IMG/VR virus record: IMGVR_UViG_3300027852_000113
Location: 1 to 36,406 of that record
Direction: 5' to 3' (one strand)
Length of the DNA stretch: 36,406 nucleotides
Origin: a virus
Both the position numbers and the translations under genes were made by a program. The notes beneath the pieces were generated by a model, which did not search any database, had not been told where the DNA came from, and worked only from the letters and a program-made list of their open reading frames with translations. Positions 21,763 through 29,787 of this stretch are shown here, piece by piece. Within the stretch, counting starts at the first letter, position 1. Each line of letters starts with the position of its first letter.

Positions 21763-24022
21763 TATTCGTCGTCACAGATAGAATGGTGAGGGGCAAACCT
21801 GGATGGCTTGCGGTGATCACGCTCACATCAGATCCCCAGTCATCGGGAATTGGCAAAGTGATGAGATCATCCTTAAGCGCAGCGGGACCTCCCCACACCT
21901 CAAGCGACCGGGATGGGTAGTTCTCCAAATTATTTTCATCTGTTCCAGCCGATATTCCCCGCGTTCGGTTAACGCGCAATGTGACCTCTTTGACGATCTT
22001 TTTATCTGTGATAGAACCGGCACTGCGATTGATCGGCAAAGACTCAAACAACCCCCTATATGAAAGCCCTACATGAACTTCGAGTGCTTCATTTGGCAGC
22101 GTAATCAACCCGTTGGAGACAGTCAGCCCCTCAACAATATTGCCATCAGCTAGAACAATAACTGGCTTACCTTCCAGATGTTCAAGACCGCTAACTGTCG
22201 TAGTTGCCGTTCCACTATAAGTAAGCCCACAGTCAACAAAATACGCATCACTTATTGCCCCGAATGTCCGCGTGTGCATCCTCTCGACGTAACGCTTCTC
22301 CACCCCATCAATTGTTCTTTTGACAATAAAGTAGAAGACATCCTCTTGCCCCTCGGGGATGTTGCAGAGGCTTTCAAACTCGCCGTCTGTCTCCCATAAC
22401 GTCCACGCAAATATTTGATGCTCTTGCAGGTACGTCATGCACAACATCTTGCCGTCATCACGCTTAGCCAATATCAACTTGTAGGGATGCTCTGAATAGG
22501 CCCATTCATCGAGCGTGTGTCCCTCAAACAAATGTCTCGCCAAGACCGTCAAGTCTGACCCGATATAGCCATCGGCGTCTAACTGGTAGCCAAGCGAACT
22601 GACCTGAAACCCTTTATTCTGCTTGCCCGAAACCATCAGGATGTTTTCCTTGATGGTCAAAGGGGGGACATCCGTTGACGACAAATATGTTTCAACTGAA
22701 ACTTTCTTGCTTGAAGGCGTAATGCCGTCAGCATCCCCCCCAGGCTTTACGTTCCACACCGCACCAGATGTAAAGATGAACAATTGCTCAGAAAAACTGC
22801 GGTAATGTCTAATCTCATTCCCTTGCCCAGTCACAAGGCGGAACGCCACCGCATCACTTGCCCGTGTTGGGCTGGATATGTTGAAATTGTCGAACTGGCT
22901 TGTCTGGGACATCTCCGTGGTTAGTGGGCTTGCGTTGGTATTGCCATACACAATCCGTTGTTCGTGTAGTCCCACGGCACCTGGATAGTTCCCCGGCGCA
23001 TCAAATGGATTTCTTACCGTCTTAACGGGCACATCCGACAAGTCCGGCGCTATGTTTCTATCAACAAACTGTTGTGTCTCAGATGAACCAATAAAACCCA
23101 GGAAGAGTGAATGGTCTTCATCCTTGTAGATATTGTAACTCGTGGCACCCGTGACCGCGTTCCAGGTAAATGTATTGCGATCAAGCGCCACAGCAAAATC
23201 ATTTGCGACCTCCACACGGGTAGACGCAATACTCTCCTCTCCGGTGTTTGAGTTGTACGCGGTAACAACATAACCGTTCACCTTGCCGCCACCGCCCGCC
23301 GTTGCAACAACGGCCGTGCCGGTTGGCGCATCAATACTCGGCTTGAACTGAATATCGGTCAACGTCCAAGAATCATGAGCAGAGCGCGAAAGCTTTCTTG
23401 GTGGATGGGTTTGGTGGACCAAAAACAAAACATCGTTTGACTGGCGAAATTTCAGTTCATCAAGCTGAGACTCTAAATATGTCGTTGAAACCTCATAGAC
23501 CCTCGCGACAGTCCCTCCCCCAGCGTAAGGGACATATGCTGAACTGTCTTCACCATCGAGCAAAAAAGTTGTTGCCGTCACACCAGAAATCGTAAAATAT
23601 CTGTCATTCAATGGCGTCATGCCAGCAACACCACTGATAAAGACCTCATCTCCATTTAAAAACCCGTGCCCAGCCGACACCACAAGAGTGGGGTTCGACT
23701 GATTAACACCCGTGATCGTCTTGCTTGCCTCTAATACAAGACCACCATTACGAATAATCCGAATATAGTTTTCACCGAACTCAAGACCATAGGCCTGCTC
23801 CTCATTAAATTGGAAAGGGATAAGTCGACTTTCCTTCGTCTGGTCTTTTACTTCATGAACAAAGCTGGTCCCAGCCCGATTTGAAATTCCGCCCTCAGCA
23901 TGAACAAACATGTTATCCATCCGCTTTCCGGCAGTACCGAACTTTTGCAGATCAACACGCGCATATGTGGCCGGAGAGAGGACGCCACCGGCAAGCGAAA
24001 TCTGTGTTATTGATGACGGCAT
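21746..24022 (-). CDS. Tail tubular protein B (gp12-like nozzle)
   Basis: 758 residues, beta-rich. The N-terminus (SITQISLAGGVLSPATYARVDLQKF) and the DNMFVHAEGGISNRAGTSFVHE segment are family signatures of T7 gp12-like nozzle proteins. The QFDNFNISS and RSFSEQLFIFTSGAVW parts lie in the beta-propeller region. It forms the tip of the short tail. The ATG overlaps the tail tubular A stop (TGATG). Confidence 0.88.
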   Translation of the reverse strand: MPSSITQISLAGGVLSPATYARVDLQKFGTAGKRMDNMFVHAEGGISNRAGTSFVHEVKDQTKESRLIPFQFNEEQAYGLEFGENYIRIIRNGGLVLEASKTITGVNQSNPTLVVSAGHGFLNGDEVFISGVAGMTPLNDRYFTISGVTATTFLLDGEDSSAYVPYAGGGTVARVYEVSTTYLESQLDELKFRQSNDVLFLVHQTHPPRKLSRSAHDSWTLTDIQFKPSIDAPTGTAVVATAGGGGKVNGYVVTAYNSNTGEESIASTRVEVANDFAVALDRNTFTWNAVTGATSYNIYKDEDHSLFLGFIGSSETQQFVDRNIAPDLSDVPVKTVRNPFDAPGNYPGAVGLHEQRIVYGNTNASPLTTEMSQTSQFDNFNISSPTRASDAVAFRLVTGQGNEIRHYRSFSEQLFIFTSGAVWNVKPGGDADGITPSSKKVSVETYLSSTDVPPLTIKENILMVSGKQNKGFQVSSLGYQLDADGYIGSDLTVLARHLFEGHTLDEWAYSEHPYKLILAKRDDGKMLCMTYLQEHQIFAWTLWETDGEFESLCNIPEGQEDVFYFIVKRTIDGVEKRYVERMHTRTFGAISDAYFVDCGLTYSGTATTTVSGLEHLEGKPVIVLADGNIVEGLTVSNGLITLPNEALEVHVGLSYRGLFESLPINRSAGSITDKKIVKEVTLRVNRTRGISAGTDENNLENYPSRSLEVWGGPAALKDDLITLPIPDDWGSDVSVITASHPGLPLTILSVTTNIDVGK

Positions 24023-24621
24023 CAGAGGCGGGCCTGATCCCAGGGGGATAATGGCTCGGGATCAAACTGCTCTTGGCGATTGTCGATAGATTGTGCGGCA
24101 CGTTTTGTGCGCCCATACACCTCCAGACAATCGCGCTGAAGGTTGCGATCACCCGACAAGGACGGAGCAAGCTCACTTGCTAAATACCAACTGAGGGCAG
24201 ACACGAAGGATGCGGGAAACCCTGATGTGTTCTCATTGTCATAGGTGTAGAGGCCTACAGCCAACGGCTCATCAGTCAGAATTGAGTTCTTATCGCCAGT
24301 CGGCGCCATCTCTATTTTAAATGGGATGGCATTGTCTTCTCTTGTTTGACCCTGGACACCCTGAAATTGCACACAATCAGTCGGCCAATCATAGCGATAG
24401 GCCCATGTGGCAGGAGGTGAACCCACATCAACCAGCGCCTTGCGCTTAGTGGCAAAGGTCCAATTATGGTCCGCCAGAACAAACAATCTGCAAATGTCGT
24501 AGTGAATGCGGCATAGAACCGCCGTGCTGCCCTCATCGGCATCGAGATTGGCAATCGTCGTCTTTGTTTGGCGTATGTGTGCCAACGCTAGATTGCAGAT
24601 TTGCGCCTTGCCAACGGCCAT
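24022..24621 (-). CDS. Tail tubular protein A (gp11-like gatekeeper)
   Basis: 199 residues, helical. The start KAQICNLALAHIRQTKTTIANLDADEGSTA and the RIHYDICRLFVLADHNWTFATKRKAL segment are typical of T7 gp11-like adaptors that sit under the portal and seal the tail. A terminator-like hairpin lies just before it, marking the head-to-tail gene border. GAGGA precedes the ATG. Confidence 0.85.
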   Translation of the reverse strand: MAVGKAQICNLALAHIRQTKTTIANLDADEGSTAVLCRIHYDICRLFVLADHNWTFATKRKALVDVGSPPATWAYRYDWPTDCVQFQGVQGQTREDNAIPFKIEMAPTGDKNSILTDEPLAVGLYTYDNENTSGFPASFVSALSWYLASELAPSLSGDRNLQRDCLEVYGRTKRAAQSIDNRQEQFDPEPLSPWDQARL

Positions 24622-24634
24622 ATTGAATCCTCAT

Positions 24635-24665
24635 GAAAAATGGGGCGACCCCTGAGAGCCGCCCC
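24635..24665 (-). terminator. Terminator/attenuator between head and tail genes
   Basis: On the - strand GGGGCG and CGCCCC form a 6-bp stem around a 12-base loop, followed by ATTTTT. It lies 8 bases after the stop of the last head gene. A partial terminator here would give more capsid and cement mRNA than tail mRNA. Confidence 0.65.
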
Positions 24666-24672
24666 GTCTGTG

Positions 24673-24873
24673 TTACTCGTCACCCGAAGGCCTAGGCCCA
24701 GGTTTAGGACCGGGCTTAGGCCCAGGTTTTCCGCGTGTCTTGATTTCTTCCATCCAAGAGCCAAGCTTCTCGTCGGGACCAAGAACCACGTCAAACTCAT
24801 CGCCCTCGTGGCGATAACACCCGTAATTACCCGGAGCTGTTGCGCGAACGCGGACTGTGCTTCCATCAGCCAT
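24673..24873 (-). CDS. Small SH3-like head-region protein with PGPK repeat tail
   Basis: 66 residues. The first part (TVRVRATAPGNYGCYRHEGDEF then LGSWMEEI) looks like a small SH3-like barrel found after capsid genes in many podovirus and siphovirus head modules. The end is a low-complexity PGPKPGPKPGPRP tail. The ATG overlaps the cement protein stop (TAATG). A role in head completion is possible; unproven. Confidence 0.65.
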   Translation of the reverse strand: MADGSTVRVRATAPGNYGCYRHEGDEFDVVLGPDEKLGSWMEEIKTRGKPGPKPGPKPGPRPSGDE

Positions 24874-25307
24874 TAGCGAGCACCAAAGGCAGATTCAACA
24901 GACGCAATCGCCGCTGTTACCGCACCCGCCGTCGGGGCCGTACCCGTCACCGTGTAATTGACGCGCATATAGCGCTCAGTGGTGTCATAGGGAATTGTCC
25001 GGACTGCGGTTTTCTTACCCGCAACAAGATCAGCAAGAGCAATCACCTCGGTGTAGACCGTTGTCGCCGACCCGAAGGCCACGTCATTGTCCTGTTGAAC
25101 CGCAATGGTCAGGCTGGTGAGGTTGTCGAATGTCTCCGTTACCTGCACCATCAGGGGAATACTCGACACACCCTTATCATCAACAAGAGCCGTCGTTGCC
25201 TGCACCCAAGTGCCAGGAGCACCAAAGTCAATCACATTCGTTGACGCCGCAGTCGCTGTGATCGCCTGGGCGCTTGAGAATGTTTCTTCTGCACTAAGAA
25301 TAGCCAT
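24873..25307 (-). CDS. Bbp16-like capsid cement (decoration) protein
   Basis: 144 residues, beta-rich, no Cys. It starts AEETFSSAQAITATAASTNVIDFG and ends with RYMRVNYTVTGTAPTAGAVTAAI, matching the layout of Bbp16-family cement proteins that stabilise the capsid of BPP-1-type podoviruses. It lies 27 bases after the major capsid gene with an AAGGAAA site, the usual place. Confidence 0.8.
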   Translation of the reverse strand: MAILSAEETFSSAQAITATAASTNVIDFGAPGTWVQATTALVDDKGVSSIPLMVQVTETFDNLTSLTIAVQQDNDVAFGSATTVYTEVIALADLVAGKKTAVRTIPYDTTERYMRVNYTVTGTAPTAGAVTAAIASVESAFGAR

Positions 25308-25334
25308 AACTTATTTCCTTTCTGGCCGAAGCCC

Positions 25335-26381
25335 TTAGACCACACGGGCCTCAGTGTTGAGGAGTTGGTCAACCTGACGAACAGGCATCCCGCGATAGGT
25401 CATGACTTCCTGACCTTGGATCTCCATTGGACGAAGGCGCACGAAGTTGTCCGACGCCCCGGCATTTGTTCCCGCCGCATCCATCGCTTCGAACACATCA
25501 CTGTTGCAATACATGACGGTGTTGCCAGGCTCAAAATTGCCATCCATGCCGCCACCTGGAACAGCCGTGCCATTATCCACCGTGCGCTTGCCGTGGAGCT
25601 TGTAATAAGCTTTACGCAAGAACTTGTAGATATCGACGGTACCGGCCTGAAGATCAGACACATCAATGTTGGCAACACGCGCATTCTTGCGCCAGTCGCG
25701 AACGCTCAAGCCATTGTGCCAACGGAAGGTCTCTTCCAAGGCGTAATAGGGGTTGCCATCACCATCCAAGACGCGCTGCTGGTCGTGATCTTCACGGATC
25801 AAGCCGCCCGTGGAGCCCTTCGGATAGATGCAGTGTGTCGCATCAGCACCCCAGGTCACAAACCATACAGAGGTGTTGTCACTGCCCGTACCGCCCGCAT
25901 CAATGATCTGCGAGCCATTCTCTGCCGAGAGAGAAGAATAGCGCGGCGCAAGCCCCGTGATCTTCTCAGGTGCCGTGTCAGAGCTTTCATATAGGATCGC
26001 CCGCTGCATTTCCTGGCTCAAGGCTTCAATAAAGCCCTGTGCCTCCTGCAAACGAAACGCGCCAAGGTCTGGTTCAATCTCAGCAAGACGGCTGTCAACC
26101 GTTGACAAGCCTTCCACATACCCTGTCACGTCTTTGACTTGGGTACGTTGAGATTTGCTGTTGGGAACGCCCTTGTAGAGCTGGCCCCAAACAACACTTG
26201 GCAAGCCTGACATGATCGTATGCTTGTGATCTACGCCAGAGTTGCATTCACGCGTCACCATGTCGGGCAGCATTGCGTTCGACTGCGCCAGCATGTTGAT
26301 AATTTGGGCAAGTTGCCCTGACCCGTCCTTACCTTTGTAGAGATCGGAAAGGTCGAGGAATTTTTGACCGATGGTAGCCAT
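25335..26381 (-). CDS. Major capsid protein (Bbp17-like, HK97 fold expected)
   Basis: 348 residues. Features shared with BPP-1 Bbp17-type capsids are the ITGLAPRYSS segment, the IYPKGSTGGLIREDHDQQ loop and FRWHNGLSVRDWRKNARVAN, with VMYCNSDVFEAMD and MTYRGMPVRQVDQLL near the end. It forms the icosahedral shell. It follows the scaffold gene by 16 bases with a strong GGAGATA, consistent with high expression. Confidence 0.88.
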   Translation of the reverse strand: MATIGQKFLDLSDLYKGKDGSGQLAQIINMLAQSNAMLPDMVTRECNSGVDHKHTIMSGLPSVVWGQLYKGVPNSKSQRTQVKDVTGYVEGLSTVDSRLAEIEPDLGAFRLQEAQGFIEALSQEMQRAILYESSDTAPEKITGLAPRYSSLSAENGSQIIDAGGTGSDNTSVWFVTWGADATHCIYPKGSTGGLIREDHDQQRVLDGDGNPYYALEETFRWHNGLSVRDWRKNARVANIDVSDLQAGTVDIYKFLRKAYYKLHGKRTVDNGTAVPGGGMDGNFEPGNTVMYCNSDVFEAMDAAGTNAGASDNFVRLRPMEIQGQEVMTYRGMPVRQVDQLLNTEARVV

Positions 26382-26397
26382 CAGTTATCTCCTTGAA

Positions 26398-27111
26398 TTA
26401 ACCCGCATCCTGGTAGTGACCGGGATACATAATTTCAGCGGGTGATTTGGAAGGCGGAGTAACATCGCCAGAAGCGATCTTTGACTCCGTTAGGTGTTGT
26501 CCGACGCGAAAGAACGTCCTGATCAATTCGGGATGGTCCCCAAAGCGAAGTTCGTTCATGGCCTGAACTAATTCCGGTGTACCAAAACGTTGAAGTGCAG
26601 AACGGGCAATCGCGATCTTTTCGTCGTGATCAACACCGCCAATTTCTTTGTCTGCCTTCGCCGTTTCTTGCCAGCCGGTTTGAATATCAGTCCATTGCTG
26701 CTCCTGAGCTTCGACTTGAGCCGCCTGCACGGCCTCGTTCTGCTCCGCGTATAAATCCAGAAGACCTTGAGCCTGTTCCTGGTTGAGGTTGAGATATTTC
26801 ACCCCATCCGTGAACTTGCCCATCATGGCTTCATCGATCACAGCACCCTCAGGCACCGCGAACTCCTCATACGCTTCAGGCGCACCCGCTTTCGCGTCCC
26901 CGTCTTCCTCGTCACCTTTGGTGTCCTTGGATTCTGCGGTTGTTTCGTCAGCGGTCTTTTCGGCTGCGGTAGTGTCGGTCTTACCTTCCACAGCCATCTT
27001 GCCCTCCGTCACACCCTCAACCGGGGCTCCGGTGGTCTCTTCTACTGTCGTGCCAGTTGTCTCGGTGGATTCTGTGAATGATGCACCACCCAGTGCTGTT
27101 TCGTCAGCCAT
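26398..27111 (-). CDS. Scaffold/capsid assembly protein
   Basis: 237 residues, strongly acidic. A low-complexity Thr/Glu/Lys/Asp N-terminus (to about 80) is followed by a helical C-terminal part (GKFTDGVKYLNLNQEQAQGLL, long Gln/Glu-rich helix, then LIRTFFRVGQHL). This is the standard composition and position of a phage scaffold, directly before the capsid gene. It overlaps the upstream gene by 8 bases. No protease motif is seen. Confidence 0.75.
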   Translation of the reverse strand: MADETALGGASFTESTETTGTTVEETTGAPVEGVTEGKMAVEGKTDTTAAEKTADETTAESKDTKGDEEDGDAKAGAPEAYEEFAVPEGAVIDEAMMGKFTDGVKYLNLNQEQAQGLLDLYAEQNEAVQAAQVEAQEQQWTDIQTGWQETAKADKEIGGVDHDEKIAIARSALQRFGTPELVQAMNELRFGDHPELIRTFFRVGQHLTESKIASGDVTPPSKSPAEIMYPGHYQDAG

Positions 27112-27418
27112 TGTCTTGTTCCTCTAAATCTGAAATGTCGTCTTCAATCATCGAGAGGTAAGCCCGTGGACTTGCCGCAAGAATTTCCTGATAGAGCCAG
27201 AGGCCAACTTGACGCTGGCCCAGGTTGTAAAATGTCGTGGAGTTGCCGGTGAACGTGTTGCCGCCCATAAACTTGCTCTCTGCAAGAATGCGTCGCATGA
27301 CGTTCCGGCCTGCTTTCGTCGCAAGGACCGTCCGCAGTTCCTCAATCTCGACATCGCGCTGTGCCGAGATCTTTTTGTTTTGCTTTTGAACCTGTTTGGG
27401 ATCTGAATAGTCGGTCAT
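27104..27418 (-). CDS. Bbp19-like head protein
   Basis: 104 residues, helical. The core LRTVLATKAGRNVMRRILAE, NTFTGNSTTFYNLGQRQVG and LWLYQEILAASP is characteristic of Bbp19-family proteins between portal and scaffold in BPP-1-like phages. Its role is not well known. ATG overlaps the portal stop (ATGA). Confidence 0.75.
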   Translation of the reverse strand: MTDYSDPKQVQKQNKKISAQRDVEIEELRTVLATKAGRNVMRRILAESKFMGGNTFTGNSTTFYNLGQRQVGLWLYQEILAASPRAYLSMIEDDISDLEEQDNG

Positions 27419-29106
27419 CCGCCCACTCCCAGAACATCATTCAAGACGTTGCCGCCCGTCGTGGGTGTGTCCCCAAGGGACTTGGCCGCATTCACCACAG
27501 CGTCCGCGTTTTGCTGCATGGACTGCTGTTGCTCTGCCTGTGCGCGCGCCTCACGAATGGCGGCGATCTTTTCGTCAGACAGCGTGATTTTGGTGGGAAC
27601 GCCAAGGTCATCAGCCATGCCGGTCACCATCTCATCCCAATCAACGGTATCGAGCACCGCCGGGTTGAGATTGGCGACATTCCCGACAAAGCCCGCAAAG
27701 CGCTCAACCGTACCGGTAGACACTAGTTTCTGCGCCTGAGCTAAAGGCGAAATCTTCTCCACCTTTAGCTCTTGACCAGCCAACTCTTGAGGTGGAGGGG
27801 GCAACATCATTGGCCCCATACCGCGCCAACCCGGCTCAGAGAGACGCACTAACATGTTGAATGTCCGATCAATCAAAGGGTCAATCAGATCGTCATACAT
27901 GCCCTCAAGAACAGGGCCGAGTTGTAACAACCCCTCTTCCTTGCGCTCTGCCAGCTCCATAATGTTGCGGGGCTGGACGCCTTCCATGTTGGAAATTGAA
28001 AAGAACAGATCGACAAACATGGCCTTATCAATGCGGCGTTCTGTTTTCTGGATCTTGTCTTCAAGCTCACCCGTGCGGACATTGACGTGATAAAGCTCGC
28101 GGAAGACCTTGCTTTGATCGTCATCGAAGTTCACAGCGCCCGGCAGCAGGCTAATGCGGGCATTCTTGGCACTTGAAGGGGCCACAATTGGAGGCGACAC
28201 CATCTTTGCAATGGCTTTCCCAGACTCACGCTCTTGCACCTGAAGCGACTTCGCATCGCCCAGAGCTGTCATCCCAGGGCAATAAGAGTAGGTATCACCG
28301 GCCTTGGCGTCCCACCGAGGGGCGAGGATAGGCAAATCCTTGTAGCCCTTGACCTCTAGAAACTCATTGCTACCGCTCTGACTGTCTTCCCAGTACACAG
28401 ACCGGAACTTGAAATCGTCAGGAAGCTTGAGTGTCTCATGCTCGTAAGACTTCACAGGCTCGATGATGTTGCGAACATTCACCTTTGTGAGGTAATTCGC
28501 GCTGTCATAGTTGCTCTGCGTGGAAGAAGACGCCTTGTCGTACCCGAAGCGGTCAACGACCTGTTTCACCGTCATCTGGTATTTTCGGCCAAACGTATCC
28601 ACACGGTCATGCCCGTCTGTGTCGAGCATGTATTCGCCAACCGCGAAGGCCTTAAACCGTGTAATGGTGTGGAAGTCTTCTTCTTGGATCATGGCCGCTG
28701 TGCCGACACACCCTGCATCCTCATAAATCAGCGGCAAAACCTTGTAGAGGTTGGACGCAGCAAAAACCCGATACATGAGCTTCTCAACTGCATCGAGCCA
28801 TTCACGTACCGGTGCAAACTCGTTCATCGCGGGATCTGGCGGTTGTAGTCGGAACCAGGGTCGCGCAGGGCTTGTGAGCCCCGTCGTCATACCGGCCCGC
28901 AAGGTGTGCAGCGCAAATATCGGTGTGTTGTTGATCAAGTGGTTGCGCTTATTGCCCTTGTTTTTATCGGAAGCATCAAACCGACCTCGACGCGGTGAGA
29001 AGTTGTCAACCAGCTCCCGCCAATGAGACATCCAAGAGGAGCGTTCCGTTTCCATCTGCGAAAGACGCAGCTCCAGATAGGTGTGGGGCGGTATAATCTT
29101 CTCCAT
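27415..29106 (-). CDS. Portal protein (head-tail connector)
   Basis: 563 residues, near the usual size of T7-like connectors. The N-terminus LRLSQMETERSSWMSHWREL and then HTLRAGMTTGLTSPARPWF, plus LPLIYEDAGCVGTAAMIQE, are hallmarks of the head-tail connector family. The C-terminal region has AVNFDDDQSKVFRELYHVN and a Gln-rich helical end. Twelve copies would form the DNA gate and bind the tail tubular A ring. The stop of the upstream gene is two bases before its ATG. Confidence 0.92.
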   Translation of the reverse strand: MEKIIPPHTYLELRLSQMETERSSWMSHWRELVDNFSPRRGRFDASDKNKGNKRNHLINNTPIFALHTLRAGMTTGLTSPARPWFRLQPPDPAMNEFAPVREWLDAVEKLMYRVFAASNLYKVLPLIYEDAGCVGTAAMIQEEDFHTITRFKAFAVGEYMLDTDGHDRVDTFGRKYQMTVKQVVDRFGYDKASSSTQSNYDSANYLTKVNVRNIIEPVKSYEHETLKLPDDFKFRSVYWEDSQSGSNEFLEVKGYKDLPILAPRWDAKAGDTYSYCPGMTALGDAKSLQVQERESGKAIAKMVSPPIVAPSSAKNARISLLPGAVNFDDDQSKVFRELYHVNVRTGELEDKIQKTERRIDKAMFVDLFFSISNMEGVQPRNIMELAERKEEGLLQLGPVLEGMYDDLIDPLIDRTFNMLVRLSEPGWRGMGPMMLPPPPQELAGQELKVEKISPLAQAQKLVSTGTVERFAGFVGNVANLNPAVLDTVDWDEMVTGMADDLGVPTKITLSDEKIAAIREARAQAEQQQSMQQNADAVVNAAKSLGDTPTTGGNVLNDVLGVGG

Positions 29107-29108
29107 AC

Positions 29109-29717
29109 TCAGCCGCCCTGCCCAAGCAGGGTGACGCGACCGATATTTGCCCCGCCTGATACGCCCCGACCGCCGGTAAGCAGTGTGGACTTGTCGCCGC
29201 GCAAGGAAGAAACCCGGCGTCGCTCATCCTCACGGGCACGGCGTGTGCCTTCATTCACTTGGGTAGGGGGTGGTGGCGGGGGTGTTACAGGATCAGGCGG
29301 CGCGGGTGCCCCTCCGCCGAATCCAGGCAACCAGGCCCTACTGAATAACGATGCCCGCTTCAGCGAGGAACGCTCTTTTCGTAAATGTCGATACAATTGA
29401 TGGGGCGTTATCGACCAAGAGCGGACACCCAGCACAGCTTTCACCATGCCAACACAATTGTTCAAGGTGAGCGGGAGAGGGTTTGCCGACGTGCCTTGAG
29501 ACACCTCAAGCACCTCAAATCCCTCTTTGCGATAGTATGCGGCAAGATCAAGTGAACCAGGCGCCTCTACCTGGACATTTGGAATGCCCCGAGCACCATC
29601 AATACGCACCCAACCTGCATCCGTCTGAACTACACACATAACGTGTCGGTAGCCCGGCTTAAGAAAGCGCGAGAGCGGGTGGTCATTATTGTCGCAAAAC
29701 ACAACGAGAGCCTTCAT
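29109..29717 (-). CDS. Papain-like fold protein with Pro-rich linker, between TerL and portal
   Basis: 202 residues from the ATG at 29717, chosen for the GGGGGA site just before it; an ATG at 29729 abuts the terminator. N-terminal region: H25 in YRHVMCV, then NNCVGMVKAVLG (C88) and TPHQLYRHL. Such a His...Cys-Val-x-x-V-K order suggests a permuted NlpC/P60-like peptidase fold. A poly-Pro linker (about 145-160) leads to an Arg-rich end with STLLTGGRGV, a short motif frequent at the end of phage virion proteins. Possible virion-bound hydrolase; activity unproven. Confidence 0.6.
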   Translation of the reverse strand: MKALVVFCDNNDHPLSRFLKPGYRHVMCVVQTDAGWVRIDGARGIPNVQVEAPGSLDLAAYYRKEGFEVLEVSQGTSANPLPLTLNNCVGMVKAVLGVRSWSITPHQLYRHLRKERSSLKRASLFSRAWLPGFGGGAPAPPDPVTPPPPPPTQVNEGTRRAREDERRRVSSLRGDKSTLLTGGRGVSGGANIGRVTLLGQGG

Positions 29718-29731
29718 GGCTTCCCCCATAG

Positions 29732-29759
29732 AAAAACCCCCGCGAGTGATCCGCGAGGG
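29732..29759 (-). terminator. Terminator after the large terminase gene
   Basis: On the - strand CCCTCGCG and CGCGGGGG form an 8-bp stem (one T-G pair) around GATCACT, then TTTTTCTATGGGGG. The T run is followed at once by the ribosome site of the next gene. It divides packaging genes from head genes. Confidence 0.8.
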
Positions 29760-29787
29760 CTGTCAGTTCAAAAAGTCCGTTAGTTAG

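Noticed and set aside
24673-24720. GGCCCAGGTTTAGGACC-type repeats as a regulatory array
   Set aside because: They encode the PGPKPGPKPGPRP tail of the small head protein, so coding explains them.
25365-25994. 209-residue + strand ORF opposite the major capsid gene
   Set aside because: Antisense shadow of the capsid gene; no start signal and no protein family features.
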